Below are positions 26,907 through 35,063 of a stretch of 64,000 nt of DNA, piece by piece. This DNA is from Geminicoccus roseus DSM 18922 (GTDB taxonomy: Bacteria > Pseudomonadota > Alphaproteobacteria > Geminicoccales > Geminicoccaceae): contig NZ_KE386572.1 in assembly GCF_000427665.1 (NCBI RefSeq), positions 744,001 through 808,000 on the forward strand, given 5' to 3'. Below the pieces are notes generated by a model. It ran no database searches. It saw only the letters and a program-made list of their open reading frames with translations, and was not told the origin of the DNA. How positions within the stretch are numbered: position 1 is the first letter of the stretch; each line of letters starts with the position of its first letter. Made by a program: the position numbers and the translations under genes.

Positions 26907-27948
26907 CGATGCCTCCGGCCGCCACCGGATGGGTGAGCTCCCCCTCATCCTCGGGGGCCTGGATCTGGAAGATCGGGTCGACCTCCAGCCCATACAGTTC
27001 CGCAGCGTTCAGCCCCAGGATCTTGCGCTTCACGTCCAGGGTGAGCTGGGTCCCGGCCTCCTGGGCCAGTTCGTCGTCGAACTGGAACGCCATCAGCTTC
27101 TCGACGATCCATTTCGGGCTGGTGATGCCGTAGTCGGAGCCGAAGATCAGCCGGTCCGGCCCCAGGAAGAACAGGAGATCCGCCATCATCTGGGCGAAGT
27201 ACTTCGGCCGGGCGTGGATGAAGGACGGGATCAGCGCCAGGCCGCCATAGACGTTCGGCTCCTGGCCGGCGATCCAGCAGAAATCGTCGATCCTCGGCAT
27301 CCCGCAATGATCGACGATGAAGTTCAGGTCGGGAAACGCGGTCGCCACATGGTCGACGTCACGAACGTCGAACGCATCCAGGTTGAGCGGATGGATCGTC
27401 GGGCCCTTGTGGATGTGGATGTTCCTGATGCCGAGCTGGCGGCATTTCTCCATGTAGGGCGCCACGAACTCGTCGCGCAGCGTGTAGCCTTTGGAAACGC
27501 CGTTCCACTCGGCGGTATAAAGCTTCACGCCCTTGAACCGCCACTTTTCGTGCTCGGCCTCCATCCGGTCGAGGCCGCGCTGCCCGTCGCGCGGATCGAA
27601 GCGCCCGTTCAGGATCACCTTGTCCGGGTAGGCGTTCTTGAAGCCCGCGCACTGGTCGATCGTATTGAAGCCGTCGACATAGAAGTCGTGCAGGTTGGTC
27701 GGCAGCATGATCGCATGGTCGACATAGCCGTCGTCGAACAGGTCCTTGGCCGCGCCCTCGACGCCGTACCAGAGGAACCGGTCGAACTCCCAGCGCTGCT
27801 CCTTCGGCGTCATGCCGACATGGGAGCCCCAGAAGCTTTCGATGAAGGTCAGGCCGTAGCGGTTGCGGCGGTTCTCCGGGCGTGCGTCCCAAAGATGAAT
27901 ATGTCCGTCGATGACGAGGACCTTGTCCCCTTCGGGCGTCACGAACAT
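26893..27948 (-). CDS. Amidohydrolase-family (TIM-barrel) metal hydrolase
   Basis: A 351-residue amidohydrolase-2-type protein. It begins VLVIDGHIHLWDARPENRRNRYG with the H-x-H metal pair, then IRNIHIHKGPT, FIVDHCGMPRID and DRLIFGSDYGITSP with the late aspartate. The early insertion and the DGYVDHAIMLPTNLHDFYVDGFNT segment match the amidohydrolase found next to diiron monooxygenase genes. Such family members include decarboxylases and lactonases; the reaction here is unknown. ATG at 27948 has GGGAGG. It is first in an operon with the MIP18-domain gene and gloA, and diverges from the FAD oxidase. Confidence 0.85.
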   Translation of the reverse strand: MFVTPEGDKVLVIDGHIHLWDARPENRRNRYGLTFIESFWGSHVGMTPKEQRWEFDRFLWYGVEGAAKDLFDDGYVDHAIMLPTNLHDFYVDGFNTIDQCAGFKNAYPDKVILNGRFDPRDGQRGLDRMEAEHEKWRFKGVKLYTAEWNGVSKGYTLRDEFVAPYMEKCRQLGIRNIHIHKGPTIHPLNLDAFDVRDVDHVATAFPDLNFIVDHCGMPRIDDFCWIAGQEPNVYGGLALIPSFIHARPKYFAQMMADLLFFLGPDRLIFGSDYGITSPKWIVEKLMAFQFDDELAQEAGTQLTLDVKRKILGLNAAELYGLEVDPIFQIQAPEDEGELTHPVAAGGIDVTA

Positions 27949-28025
27949 CCGCCTCCCCTTTCCGCGGCTCGTTGTCCGGCCGCCTTGGCGATTCGTTCCT
28001 GTCGGCCCAGAAGTAGCATAATCCT

Positions 28026-28038
28026 ATTGTCCTACAAT
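28026..28038. promoter_or_regulatory. GntR/FCD-type palindromic operator candidate
   Basis: ATTGT-CCT-ACAAT is a perfect inverted repeat with the GT-N3-AC core used by FadR/FCD subfamily GntR proteins. It lies between the divergent amidohydrolase and FAD-oxidase starts, and an FCD regulator is the gene after the oxidase. Binding is inference. Confidence 0.6.
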
Positions 28039-28110
28039 CCCTGGGTTGATCATATTGGACCGGTGATCGAGGGGTGGTTGGTGGTCGCCGAACCGGAGGG
28101 TGGAGCAGGC

Positions 28111-29526
28111 ATGGAATCCGCGCGGGCCGACCAGAGAGACGAGCTGGAAGCGGCCCTGGCGCCGTTCGGCCGGGTCGACGATTTACACGAACGAACCCGA
28201 TACGAGCGGGACTGGTCCGGCGACCATGTCGGCCAAGCCCGGATGGTGCTGCGGCCGCGCTCCACCGGGGAAGTGCAGGAGATCATCCGGCGTTGCGCCG
28301 CCGCCGGCGTGCCGGTGGTGCCGCAGGGCGGCCATACCGGGCTGGTCGGTGGCGCCACCCCTGCGGGAAGCGGCCGGGAAGTGGTGGTGAGCCTGGAGCG
28401 GATGAATCGCATCCGCCGGATCGACCCCGCCGGGTTCGCCATGGTGGCCGAGGCGGGCTGCATCCTCGAGACGGTCCAGAACGCCGCCCGGGAGGCCGAC
28501 CTTTATTTCCCCTTGTCGCTGAGCGCCGAGGGCAGCTGCCAGATCGGCGGCAACATCGCCACCAATGCCGGCGGCATCAACGTACTGCGCTACGGGATGA
28601 CCCGTGAGCTGGTCCTGGGGCTGGAGGCCGTGCTTCCGGACGGGCGGCTGTTCGACGGGCTCGGCGGGCTGCGCAAGGACAATACCGGCTACGACCTGAA
28701 GCAGCTCTTCATTGGCTCGGAAGGCACGCTTGGGATCGTCACCGCGGCGACGCTGAAGCTCTATCCGCGGCCGACCCAGGTCGAGACGGCGCTCCTGGGC
28801 CTGTCCTCGGTGGCGCAGGCGGTAGCCCTGTTCGCCCAGGCGCGCCGGGACATGGGCGACCTGATGTCGGCGTTCGAGCTGATGCCGCGCGCCTGCGTGG
28901 AACTGGCCCTGGACGTGACGCCGGACCTGCGCGACCCGTTCGACCCGGCGCCGGTCTACATCCTCCTGGAGGCCTCGGCCGGTGAACTGATCGAGTTGCG
29001 CGCGATCCTGGAGCGCTTCCTGGAGCGGGCGGTCGAGCAGGAACTGGTCGCGGATGGCGCGATTGCGGCAAGCACCAGCCAGGCCCGGGATTTCTGGCGG
29101 ATCCGCGAGGGCCTGATCGAAGGCCAGGTGCGGCGCGGCCGTCACCTGCGCACCGACGTGTCGATCCCGATCTCCTCGATCGCCTCGTTCATCGAGCGCA
29201 CCGAAACTGCCCTGCGCCGCTTCGAGCCGGATTGCCTGCCCCTCTCCTACGGCCATGTCGGCGACGGCAACATCCACCTGAATGTCCTGCCGCCGTCCGG
29301 CATGGACCAAAGCCGGATCGTGCCGTTCCTGAAGCACTGCGAGGAGATCGTGTTCGCCGAACTCGACCGGCTCGGCGGGTCGATCAGCGCCGAGCACGGG
29401 ATCGGCCGCAAGAAGCGCGCAGCGTTCCTGGCGCGCAAGTCCCCGGTGCAGTTGGACCTGATGAAGCGCGTCAAGGCGGCGATCGATCCGGCATCGTTGC
29501 TGAGCCCGGGCCGCATCCTGGACTGA
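28111..29526 (+). CDS. FAD-binding oxidase, GlcD/D-2-hydroxyacid dehydrogenase type
   Basis: A 471-residue flavoprotein of the vanillyl-alcohol-oxidase fold. The N-terminal FAD domain has VVPQGGHTGLVGGATP and SCQIGGNIATNAGGINVLRYG; the C-terminal substrate domain has SYGHVGDGNIHLNV and GGSISAEHGIGRKK, the metal/substrate histidine motifs of D-lactate, glycolate (GlcD) and D-2-hydroxyglutarate dehydrogenases. The length fits D-2-hydroxyglutarate or D-lactate dehydrogenases. ATG at 28111 has GGAG six bases upstream; the same frame is open from 26929 but is antisense to the amidohydrolase. An FCD regulator follows, as in lld and glc loci. Confidence 0.88.
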   Translation: MESARADQRDELEAALAPFGRVDDLHERTRYERDWSGDHVGQARMVLRPRSTGEVQEIIRRCAAAGVPVVPQGGHTGLVGGATPAGSGREVVVSLERMNRIRRIDPAGFAMVAEAGCILETVQNAAREADLYFPLSLSAEGSCQIGGNIATNAGGINVLRYGMTRELVLGLEAVLPDGRLFDGLGGLRKDNTGYDLKQLFIGSEGTLGIVTAATLKLYPRPTQVETALLGLSSVAQAVALFAQARRDMGDLMSAFELMPRACVELALDVTPDLRDPFDPAPVYILLEASAGELIELRAILERFLERAVEQELVADGAIAASTSQARDFWRIREGLIEGQVRRGRHLRTDVSIPISSIASFIERTETALRRFEPDCLPLSYGHVGDGNIHLNVLPPSGMDQSRIVPFLKHCEEIVFAELDRLGGSISAEHGIGRKKRAAFLARKSPVQLDLMKRVKAAIDPASLLSPGRILD

Positions 29527-29551
29527 GCCGGCCGTTCGTCGAAGGAACCCC

Positions 29552-30271
29552 ATGAAGATCGACATGCTCGGCCGTGGCCCGCACCTCCCCTCCCGTATCG
29601 CGGCGGAGATCCTGCAGCAGATCGTCGAGGAGCGGCTGAAGCCGGGCGACCGGCTGCCGACCGAACAGGCCCTGGCCGACAGTTTCGGGGTCAGCCGCAA
29701 CGTGGTGCGCGAGGCGATCTCGCGGCTGCGCTCGGACGGGATCGTGCAGTCCCGCCAGGGCGTCGGCGCGTTCGTGGTGCGTTCGGCCGCCAATCCGACC
29801 CTGCGCTTCGACGCCGAGGCCCTGAGCGACCGCTCCGCCTTTCTGGCCCTGTTCGAGCTGCGTGCCATCCTGGAGATCCAGGCAGCCAGCCTGGCCGCCC
29901 GGCGGCGCACCGACGAGCAGCTGGCCAAGCTCGAGCAGGCGCTCGACCGGATGCGCGGCGCCGAGAAATGGGCATCGGGCGGCGTTGACGCCGACCTGGA
30001 GTTCCACAAGGCCGTCGCCGAGGCAACCGGCAACGCCTATGTCCGGATGGCGGTCAGCTTCCTGTCCGAGCAGGTGCGCGTCACCATCATGGATGCCCGC
30101 GCGCGGGGTGCGGTAGCTGACATCGTGGAGATTACCATCGCCGAGCATGCCGCCATTTTCGACGCCATCGCTGCGCGCGACCCGGCTGCGGCCCATGACG
30201 CGATGGCGCTTCACATCCGCAACGCCGCCGGACGACTCGGCTATCGGCTGGACCTTCCAGGGCATCCCTGA
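29552..30271 (+). CDS. FadR-subfamily GntR regulator with FCD domain
   Basis: A 239-residue regulator. Residues 10-75 form the GntR winged helix (IVEERLKPGDRLPTEQALADSFGVSRNVVREAISRL) and the rest is an all-helical FCD ligand-binding domain with metal-site histidines (EFHKAVAEATGN and ITIAEHAAIFDAI). Such proteins answer small carboxylic acids. It lies 25 bases after the FAD oxidase and probably represses that gene from the palindrome at 28026-28038. Confidence 0.9.
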   Translation: MKIDMLGRGPHLPSRIAAEILQQIVEERLKPGDRLPTEQALADSFGVSRNVVREAISRLRSDGIVQSRQGVGAFVVRSAANPTLRFDAEALSDRSAFLALFELRAILEIQAASLAARRRTDEQLAKLEQALDRMRGAEKWASGGVDADLEFHKAVAEATGNAYVRMAVSFLSEQVRVTIMDARARGAVADIVEITIAEHAAIFDAIAARDPAAAHDAMALHIRNAAGRLGYRLDLPGHP

Positions 30272-30391
30272 GTTCCCAGGGCTACGGTCCTTCGCATCGG
30301 GCGGAGCGCCGCCACGGTTGCCCGTCCATGAACGATGGCATGGAGGCAGGGACGCGCTATGACCGTGCCCCGATCCATCCGGAGAGCGACC

Positions 30392-31093
30392 ATGGCCGAG
30401 ACTCCCTACCGCACTGCCCTGATCGTGGGTGCAGGCTCCGGAATCAGCGCATCGCTGGCCCGCGCCTTGGCGGCAGCCGGTCTCAAGGTCGGTCTGGTGG
30501 CGCGCGATGTCGGCAAGCTGGCGGCGCTGGCGAACGAGACCGGGGCGATGACGTTCGCTGCGGATGCGTCCGATCCGGTGGCCGTGGCCACGCTGTTCGA
30601 GCAGGTGGACGCCAGCCTGGGGGAGCCAGACCTGGTGATCTACAACGCCAGCGCCCGCGTGCGCGGCCCGCTCGCCGAGATCGACCCGGAGGCGGTCCGC
30701 CAGGCGGTCGCGGTGACCGCGTTCGGCGGCTTCCTGGTGGCGCAGCAGGCGGCAAGGCGGATGGTGCCGCACGGCCGGGGCGCCATTCTCTTCACGGGAG
30801 CGACGGCGGGCATCAAGGGCTTCCCCGCGTCCGCCGCCTTCGCCATGGGCAAGTTCGCCCTGCGCGGCCTGGCACAAAGTGCGGCGCGCGAACTGGGGCC
30901 ACAGGGTATCCACGTCGTGCATTTCGTGATCGACGGTGCGGTACGCAGCGGGACGCGCCCCGATCCGGAGGACCGTCCCGACAGCACTTTGTCGCCGGAC
31001 GGGATAGCCCAGGCCTATCTGGCCGCGCTGCAACAGCCAAGGAACGCCTGGTCCTCCGAGATCGAGCTGCGCCCGTGGCTGGAGACATTCTGA
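30392..31093 (+). CDS. SDR-fold protein lacking the canonical catalytic tyrosine
   Basis: A 233-residue short-chain dehydrogenase fold with ALIVGAGSGISASLARAL near the N-terminus and DLVIYNASAR at the NNAG position. At the site of the usual Y-x3-K the sequence reads SAAFAMGKFALRG, so Phe replaces the catalytic Tyr while the Lys is kept; the preceding serine position is G-A-T. The glycine motif also differs (G-x3-I-S rather than G-I-G). ATG at 30392 with a GGAG site gives a normal N-terminus; ATGs at 30359 and 30335 are in frame. Activity is uncertain; it could be a degenerate or non-oxidoreductive member. Confidence 0.8.
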   Translation: MAETPYRTALIVGAGSGISASLARALAAAGLKVGLVARDVGKLAALANETGAMTFAADASDPVAVATLFEQVDASLGEPDLVIYNASARVRGPLAEIDPEAVRQAVAVTAFGGFLVAQQAARRMVPHGRGAILFTGATAGIKGFPASAAFAMGKFALRGLAQSAARELGPQGIHVVHFVIDGAVRSGTRPDPEDRPDSTLSPDGIAQAYLAALQQPRNAWSSEIELRPWLETF

Positions 31094-31172
31094 CGACCGA
31101 CAGGCTGATGGCCTAGACAAGCTCCTAGCCGGGCAGTCGAGCCTTTCGGCGCCCATTTCCTCGACATGCCAT

Positions 31173-31961
31173 CTAGCCGACGGGCGCCTGCTTGCGGACA
31201 GAGCGGAGACCTGGGTCGGGAACTTCCGGCAGCATGTCGGGAGGAACGGCTGCAAGCCTCGGCCCGCTGCATGCCGGCGCTTTCACCCCTGCATAGCTGC
31301 TGCGGACGAGCCATCTCGTCAGGCTGCGCGCCATGGCGTCGTTGCCGATCAGGACGATGTTGCCGGCGCCGATCTCATGGTCGAACGTCGAGTGACCCAT
31401 CCAGGCCGAGGTCAGCGCGCGCAGGTCGGCGACGATGAACAGGTCGACGTTGAAGGCCGGGTCAACATAGCAGAGATCGGGATCGACGCCTGGCCTGAAG
31501 ATCAGCCAGTAGTTCCGGCTTTCGCGGGGCGGGTCGTTCAACGTGAACTGGATCGTGCACCGGTGGCGGGGCAGTTCCAGCCGATTGATCTTGCGCCGGA
31601 TGTTCCACATGAGGACGCGTGCGTCGAGGGACTGGAGACTGACCTCGCAGTCGACGTTGCGGTGCGCCCATTCCCCAAGCTGCCGCACGATCGGCTCCAG
31701 CTCGTCCGCCAGCGGGGTCGTGAGATATTCGGAGTGGCCGTTCGTCTCGCCCTCGCAGCGCCGGACAAGTCCCTTCTTCTCCATGTCCTTCAGCCGCTTG
31801 GACAGGAGCGCTGGCGACATGGCCGGTACGCCGCGCTGGATCTCGTTGAAGCGCGTGGCACCGGCCCACATCTCGCTCAGGACCAGGAGCGTCCAGCGCG
31901 GCTCGATCATCTCGGCCGCCATGGCGACCGGACAGAAGCTCGGATAAGCGTTCTCCGGCAT
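31173..31961 (-). CDS. HxlR-type regulator with C-terminal SCP2-like domain
   Basis: A 262-residue protein, about twice the usual HxlR length. Residues 5-110 are the HxlR winged helix (VAMAAEMIEPRWTLLVLSEMWAGATRFNEIQRGVPAMSPALLSKRLKDME). From about residue 125 the sequence RVLMWNIRRKINRLELP... with DLCYVDPAFNVDLFIVADLRALTSAWMG resembles sterol-carrier-protein-2-like domains, which bind lipophilic ligands. ATG at 31961 has GGAGG eight bases upstream. It diverges from a small tautomerase gene across 148 bases, suggesting control of that gene. Confidence 0.83.
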   Translation of the reverse strand: MPENAYPSFCPVAMAAEMIEPRWTLLVLSEMWAGATRFNEIQRGVPAMSPALLSKRLKDMEKKGLVRRCEGETNGHSEYLTTPLADELEPIVRQLGEWAHRNVDCEVSLQSLDARVLMWNIRRKINRLELPRHRCTIQFTLNDPPRESRNYWLIFRPGVDPDLCYVDPAFNVDLFIVADLRALTSAWMGHSTFDHEIGAGNIVLIGNDAMARSLTRWLVRSSYAGVKAPACSGPRLAAVPPDMLPEVPDPGLRSVRKQAPVG

Positions 31962-32008
31962 GTCGGCACCTCCTGGCAGCGTGCTCCCATGCACGCCCTG
32001 CCCCGGTC

Positions 32009-32022
32009 CAGTTCAGAAACTG
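32009..32022. promoter_or_regulatory. Dyad in the regulator/tautomerase divergent region
   Basis: CAGTT-CAGA-AACTG is a perfect 5+5 inverted repeat midway between the two start codons. It is a plausible site for the HxlR-type protein, inferred from position and symmetry only. Confidence 0.45.
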
Positions 32023-32109
32023 TAGCGCCTTTCCTTCACAAACACGACTGGAGCCACGGCGCGGCTCCCGGCCATCCTCGGTCCAGGCCCAAACAGATGG
32101 AGAGCCGAC

Positions 32110-32325
32110 ATGCCGCTTGTGGACATCGAAGTGATCGAGGGCGTCTTCGACGCCGAGCAGAAGGCGCAAATGATCCAGAAGGTGACCGACGCGATGGTGG
32201 AGGTCGAGGGAGAAGCCATGCGTGGCGTCACCTGGGTGCGGGTGAAGGAGGTGCGCAGCCGGCACTGGGGAATTGGAGGCAGCACGCCGAGCGCCGAAGA
32301 CATCAAGGCCATGGCCAAGCGCTGA
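32110..32325 (+). CDS. 4-oxalocrotonate tautomerase family protein
   Basis: A 71-residue member of the tautomerase superfamily. After removal of Met the N-terminal residue is the catalytic Pro (MPLVDIEVIEGVFDAEQK). The C-terminal VRVKEVRSRHWGIGG retains basic residues expected near the active site, and the small size fits hexameric enzymes. It ketonises enol acids in aromatic degradation, or acts as a promiscuous tautomerase. Probably controlled by the divergent HxlR-type regulator. Confidence 0.87.
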   Translation: MPLVDIEVIEGVFDAEQKAQMIQKVTDAMVEVEGEAMRGVTWVRVKEVRSRHWGIGGSTPSAEDIKAMAKR

Positions 32326-32337
32326 CAAAGGAGGGTG

Positions 32338-32377
32338 CGCGAGGCACGCCGGGATGAATGAACCTGCGTGCCTCGCG
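32338..32377. terminator. Perfect 12-bp inverted repeat between convergent genes
   Basis: CGCGAGGCACGC at 32338-32349 pairs exactly with GCGTGCCTCGCG at 32366-32377, loop 16 bases. It lies between the tautomerase stop and the hemN stop and could terminate both directions. Confidence 0.65.
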
Positions 32378-32424
32378 ATCATGCATGCCGCGCCGGACGC
32401 GCTGATCGGATTGATCGCGGAAGA

Positions 32425-33765
32425 CTAGATGGCCGGGCTGAAGCGCTTTTCTTCCTGCGTCCGGTACCGGTCGAACACCGCAGCCACGACCCGGACGATC
32501 GAGCGTCCCGTGCGCGTCATCCGGATGGTCCCGCCTTTCAGCTCCAGCATCCCATCGGCAGCGAGCGGACGCAGCAGCGCCAGCTCGTCAGCATAATCGT
32601 GCTGCGGATCGACCGCGCCAAGATCGACCCGGAAGTTGCACATCAGCTCCTCGATGATCTGCGCCCTCGCCCGGTCGGCCTCGTCGAAGCGCCAGCCGCG
32701 CATGGTCGCCAGGGTGTGGGACGCGACTTTGCGGCAATAGCTCGGATTGTCCGCCACGTTCTGCACGAAGCCGTCCGGGAGGCGCGACACCGCGGATGCG
32801 CCGAAACCGATCAAGATCGGCCGGTCGTCGTCGGTATAGCCCTGGAAATTGCGATGCAGCCGCCCCTCCCGCGCAGCCAGCGCGAGGCCGTCATCGGGAG
32901 CGGCGAAATGGTCGATGCCGATCGGTATGAAGCCCCTGTCCTCGAAGAACTCGGCAATCGCCCTGGCCTGGTCAAAGCGTTGCACGGCATCGGGCAGCGC
33001 CGATGCGTCGATCCGCTTCTGGTTGGCCCGCCGTCCGGGCAGATGCGCATAGCCGAAGAACGCGATCCGCTGCGGGTTCATCTGGGCGACTGCGGCGCAG
33101 GTGGCGCGGATCGTCTCGACCGTCTGGTGGGGAAGCCCATAGATCAGGTCGAAGTTGATCCGGTTGATGCCTGCGACCCGCAGCAGATCGACCGCATGCT
33201 CGACGATGCTGGCCGGCTGGATCCGGCCGATCGCCTCCTGCACCCTCGGGTCCAGGTCTTGCACGCCCAGGCTGACCCGGTTGATGCCCTGGTCTGCCAG
33301 GAACCGGGTCAGCTCAAGGTCGACATTCCGCGGATCGAGCTCGATGGAGTGTTCGGATCCCGGCTTCAGCTCGACATGGCGCTCAAGGACGCGCAGCGCC
33401 GAAGCAAGCCCAACGCGCCCCAGGATGCTGGGCGTCCCGCCACCCCAGGCGACCCGCGCCGTCGGAATCCGGGCAGGCAGCATCTCGCCGACCAGCGCGA
33501 TCTCCTCCTCCAGCGCACGGCCATAGGCCCGGATCACCTCGTCGCGCACCGCCAGCTTGGTATGGCAGCCGCAATAGTGGCAGAGCGCGCGACAGTAGGG
33601 GACGTGCAGGTAGATCGAGACGCTCTCGCGCGGGTCCAGGCGCCGCAGCCACAGGCTATGTTCCGCAGGCCCGACGGCCGGCGTGAACTCCATCGCCGTC
33701 GGGTAGGACGTGTAGCGGGGCACCGGCATGGCAGCATACCGGCGTACCACATCCTCGGAAGTCAC
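32425..33765 (-). CDS. hemN: Oxygen-independent coproporphyrinogen III oxidase
   Basis: A 446-residue radical-SAM enzyme converting coproporphyrinogen III to protoporphyrinogen IX without oxygen in heme synthesis. The iron-sulfur motif is HVPYCRALCHYCGCHTK (C-x3-C-x2-C plus the extra Cys typical of HemN), followed by WGGGTPSIL, ELDPRN and NRVSLGVQD. GTG at 33765 overlaps the cydX stop by four bases (GTGA), so it is the fourth gene of a cydABX-hemN operon. The frame extends to 33879 over cydX without HemN-like residues. Supplying heme together with a heme-rich, low-oxygen oxidase makes functional sense. Confidence 0.94.
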   Translation of the reverse strand: MTSEDVVRRYAAMPVPRYTSYPTAMEFTPAVGPAEHSLWLRRLDPRESVSIYLHVPYCRALCHYCGCHTKLAVRDEVIRAYGRALEEEIALVGEMLPARIPTARVAWGGGTPSILGRVGLASALRVLERHVELKPGSEHSIELDPRNVDLELTRFLADQGINRVSLGVQDLDPRVQEAIGRIQPASIVEHAVDLLRVAGINRINFDLIYGLPHQTVETIRATCAAVAQMNPQRIAFFGYAHLPGRRANQKRIDASALPDAVQRFDQARAIAEFFEDRGFIPIGIDHFAAPDDGLALAAREGRLHRNFQGYTDDDRPILIGFGASAVSRLPDGFVQNVADNPSYCRKVASHTLATMRGWRFDEADRARAQIIEELMCNFRVDLGAVDPQHDYADELALLRPLAADGMLELKGGTIRMTRTGRSIVRVVAAVFDRYRTQEEKRFSPAI

Positions 33766-33881
33766 GGGCCGTCTCGATAGGGAAGTTGTCGCCGGTCCTC
33801 GCGCATCTCGAACCACATCGCGTTCAGGATGGCGAAGGTGCAGGCAAGGCCGACACCCAGGATCCAGGAGAAGTACCACAT
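33762..33881 (-). CDS. cydX: Cytochrome bd oxidase small subunit CydX
   Basis: A 39-residue single-span membrane protein beginning MWYFSWILGVGLACTFAILN, the hallmark CydX sequence, followed by a charged tail (EMREDRRQLPYRDG). CydX stabilises the hemes and assembly of cytochrome bd. ATG at 33881 has AGGAGG nine bases upstream and lies 14 bases after the cydB stop. Its stop overlaps the hemN start. Confidence 0.93.
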   Translation of the reverse strand: MWYFSWILGVGLACTFAILNAMWFEMREDRRQLPYRDGP

Positions 33882-33895
33882 TGCCGGTTGCCTCC

Positions 33896-35035
33896 TCAGT
33901 AGGCGTTCGGATTGCGATCGATCGAGGCCGCGTTCACGGGCCCGCTCATCACCCGGTAGACCCAGGTCGTGTAGGCGATGATCAGTGGCATGAAGACCAG
34001 GGTCCCCAGGAGCATCGTCCAGAGCGTGAGCTGGCTGGATGAGGCATCCCAGACCGTCAGGCTCGCTTCCGGGTTGATCGAGGACGGCAGCAGGAACGGG
34101 AACAGGGACAGGCCAGCGGTGGCGATGATCCCGATGATGGCGAGGCTGGAACCCAGCAGCGCAGTCTTCCGGTGCCACTGGCGCAGACCGTGCCAGGCCA
34201 GTGCCGCGCCCGCAAAGCCAGCCAGCGGAGCCAGGACCATCCAGGGATGAACGGCATAGTTGGCAAGCCAGCCGCCGCTTCGCACCTCCACCGTCTTGCC
34301 GAGCGGGTTGGATGCGCCCAGCCCGTCCTGGATGCTGGTGACGACATAGCCGTCGGCAAAGATCATCCAGAGGCCACCCAGCGCGAACAGTCCAGCGGTG
34401 GCGATGGCGGCCATCTGCCCGATCTCGCGGGCGCGGGCGGCGACGACGCCTTCGGTGCGCGCGGCGATCACCGCCGCACCATGCACGATCATCATGGAAA
34501 GGCTGACCAGGCCCGCCACCAGCGGGAACGGCATCAGCAGGCCGAAGAAGCCACCGGCGTAGCTTGGGCGCAGCGTGTCATCCAGGGTGAAGGGCACCCC
34601 CGACAGCACGTTGCCGACCGCCACGCCGAAGATCAGGGCCGGTACCGCGCCACCCACGAACAAGGCCCAGTCCCAGCTGGCGCGCCATCTGCGATCCTGG
34701 ATCTTGCCGCGGAACTTGAAGCCCACGGGCCGCAGGATGAGCGCCAGCAGGATCACGATCATCGCAAGGTAGAAGCCGGAGAAGGATACGGCGTAGAGGG
34801 CCGGCCAGGCCGCGAAGACCGCGCCGCCGCCCAGGATCAGCCATACTTGGTTGCCCTCCCAGACCGGCCCCACGATGTTGATGAGGATGCGCCGTTCCGC
34901 GTCGCTCTTTGCAACGAAGGGCAGGAGCGCCCCTATCCCCAGGTCGAAGCCATCCATCAGGGCGAAACCGATCAGAAGGACGCCCAGGAGCGCCCACCAG
35001 ATCAGCCTGAGCGTTTCATAGTCGAGGGGGATCAT
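33896..35035 (-). CDS. cydB: Cytochrome bd ubiquinol oxidase subunit II
   Basis: A 379-residue subunit with about eight membrane helices. It starts LDYETLRLIWWALLGVLLIGFALMDGFDLGIGALLPF, a hallmark of CydB, with GPVWEGNQVWLILGGGAVFAAWP following. It pairs with CydA to reduce oxygen to water with quinol at high affinity. ATG at 35035 is chosen by family alignment; the upstream extension to 35113 overlaps the cydA end. Confidence 0.94.
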   Translation of the reverse strand: MIPLDYETLRLIWWALLGVLLIGFALMDGFDLGIGALLPFVAKSDAERRILINIVGPVWEGNQVWLILGGGAVFAAWPALYAVSFSGFYLAMIVILLALILRPVGFKFRGKIQDRRWRASWDWALFVGGAVPALIFGVAVGNVLSGVPFTLDDTLRPSYAGGFFGLLMPFPLVAGLVSLSMMIVHGAAVIAARTEGVVAARAREIGQMAAIATAGLFALGGLWMIFADGYVVTSIQDGLGASNPLGKTVEVRSGGWLANYAVHPWMVLAPLAGFAGAALAWHGLRQWHRKTALLGSSLAIIGIIATAGLSLFPFLLPSSINPEASLTVWDASSSQLTLWTMLLGTLVFMPLIIAYTTWVYRVMSGPVNAASIDRNPNAY

Positions 35036-35063
35036 GACGTGATGTCCTTGCGAGCCGGTCGGT

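Noticed and set aside
26929-28110. N-terminal extension of the FAD oxidase
   Set aside because: It is antisense to the amidohydrolase gene; the oxidase has a good start at 28111.
28183-30033. A 616-codon minus-strand frame over the FAD oxidase and GntR genes
   Set aside because: Antisense to two clearly identified genes; no recognisable motif.
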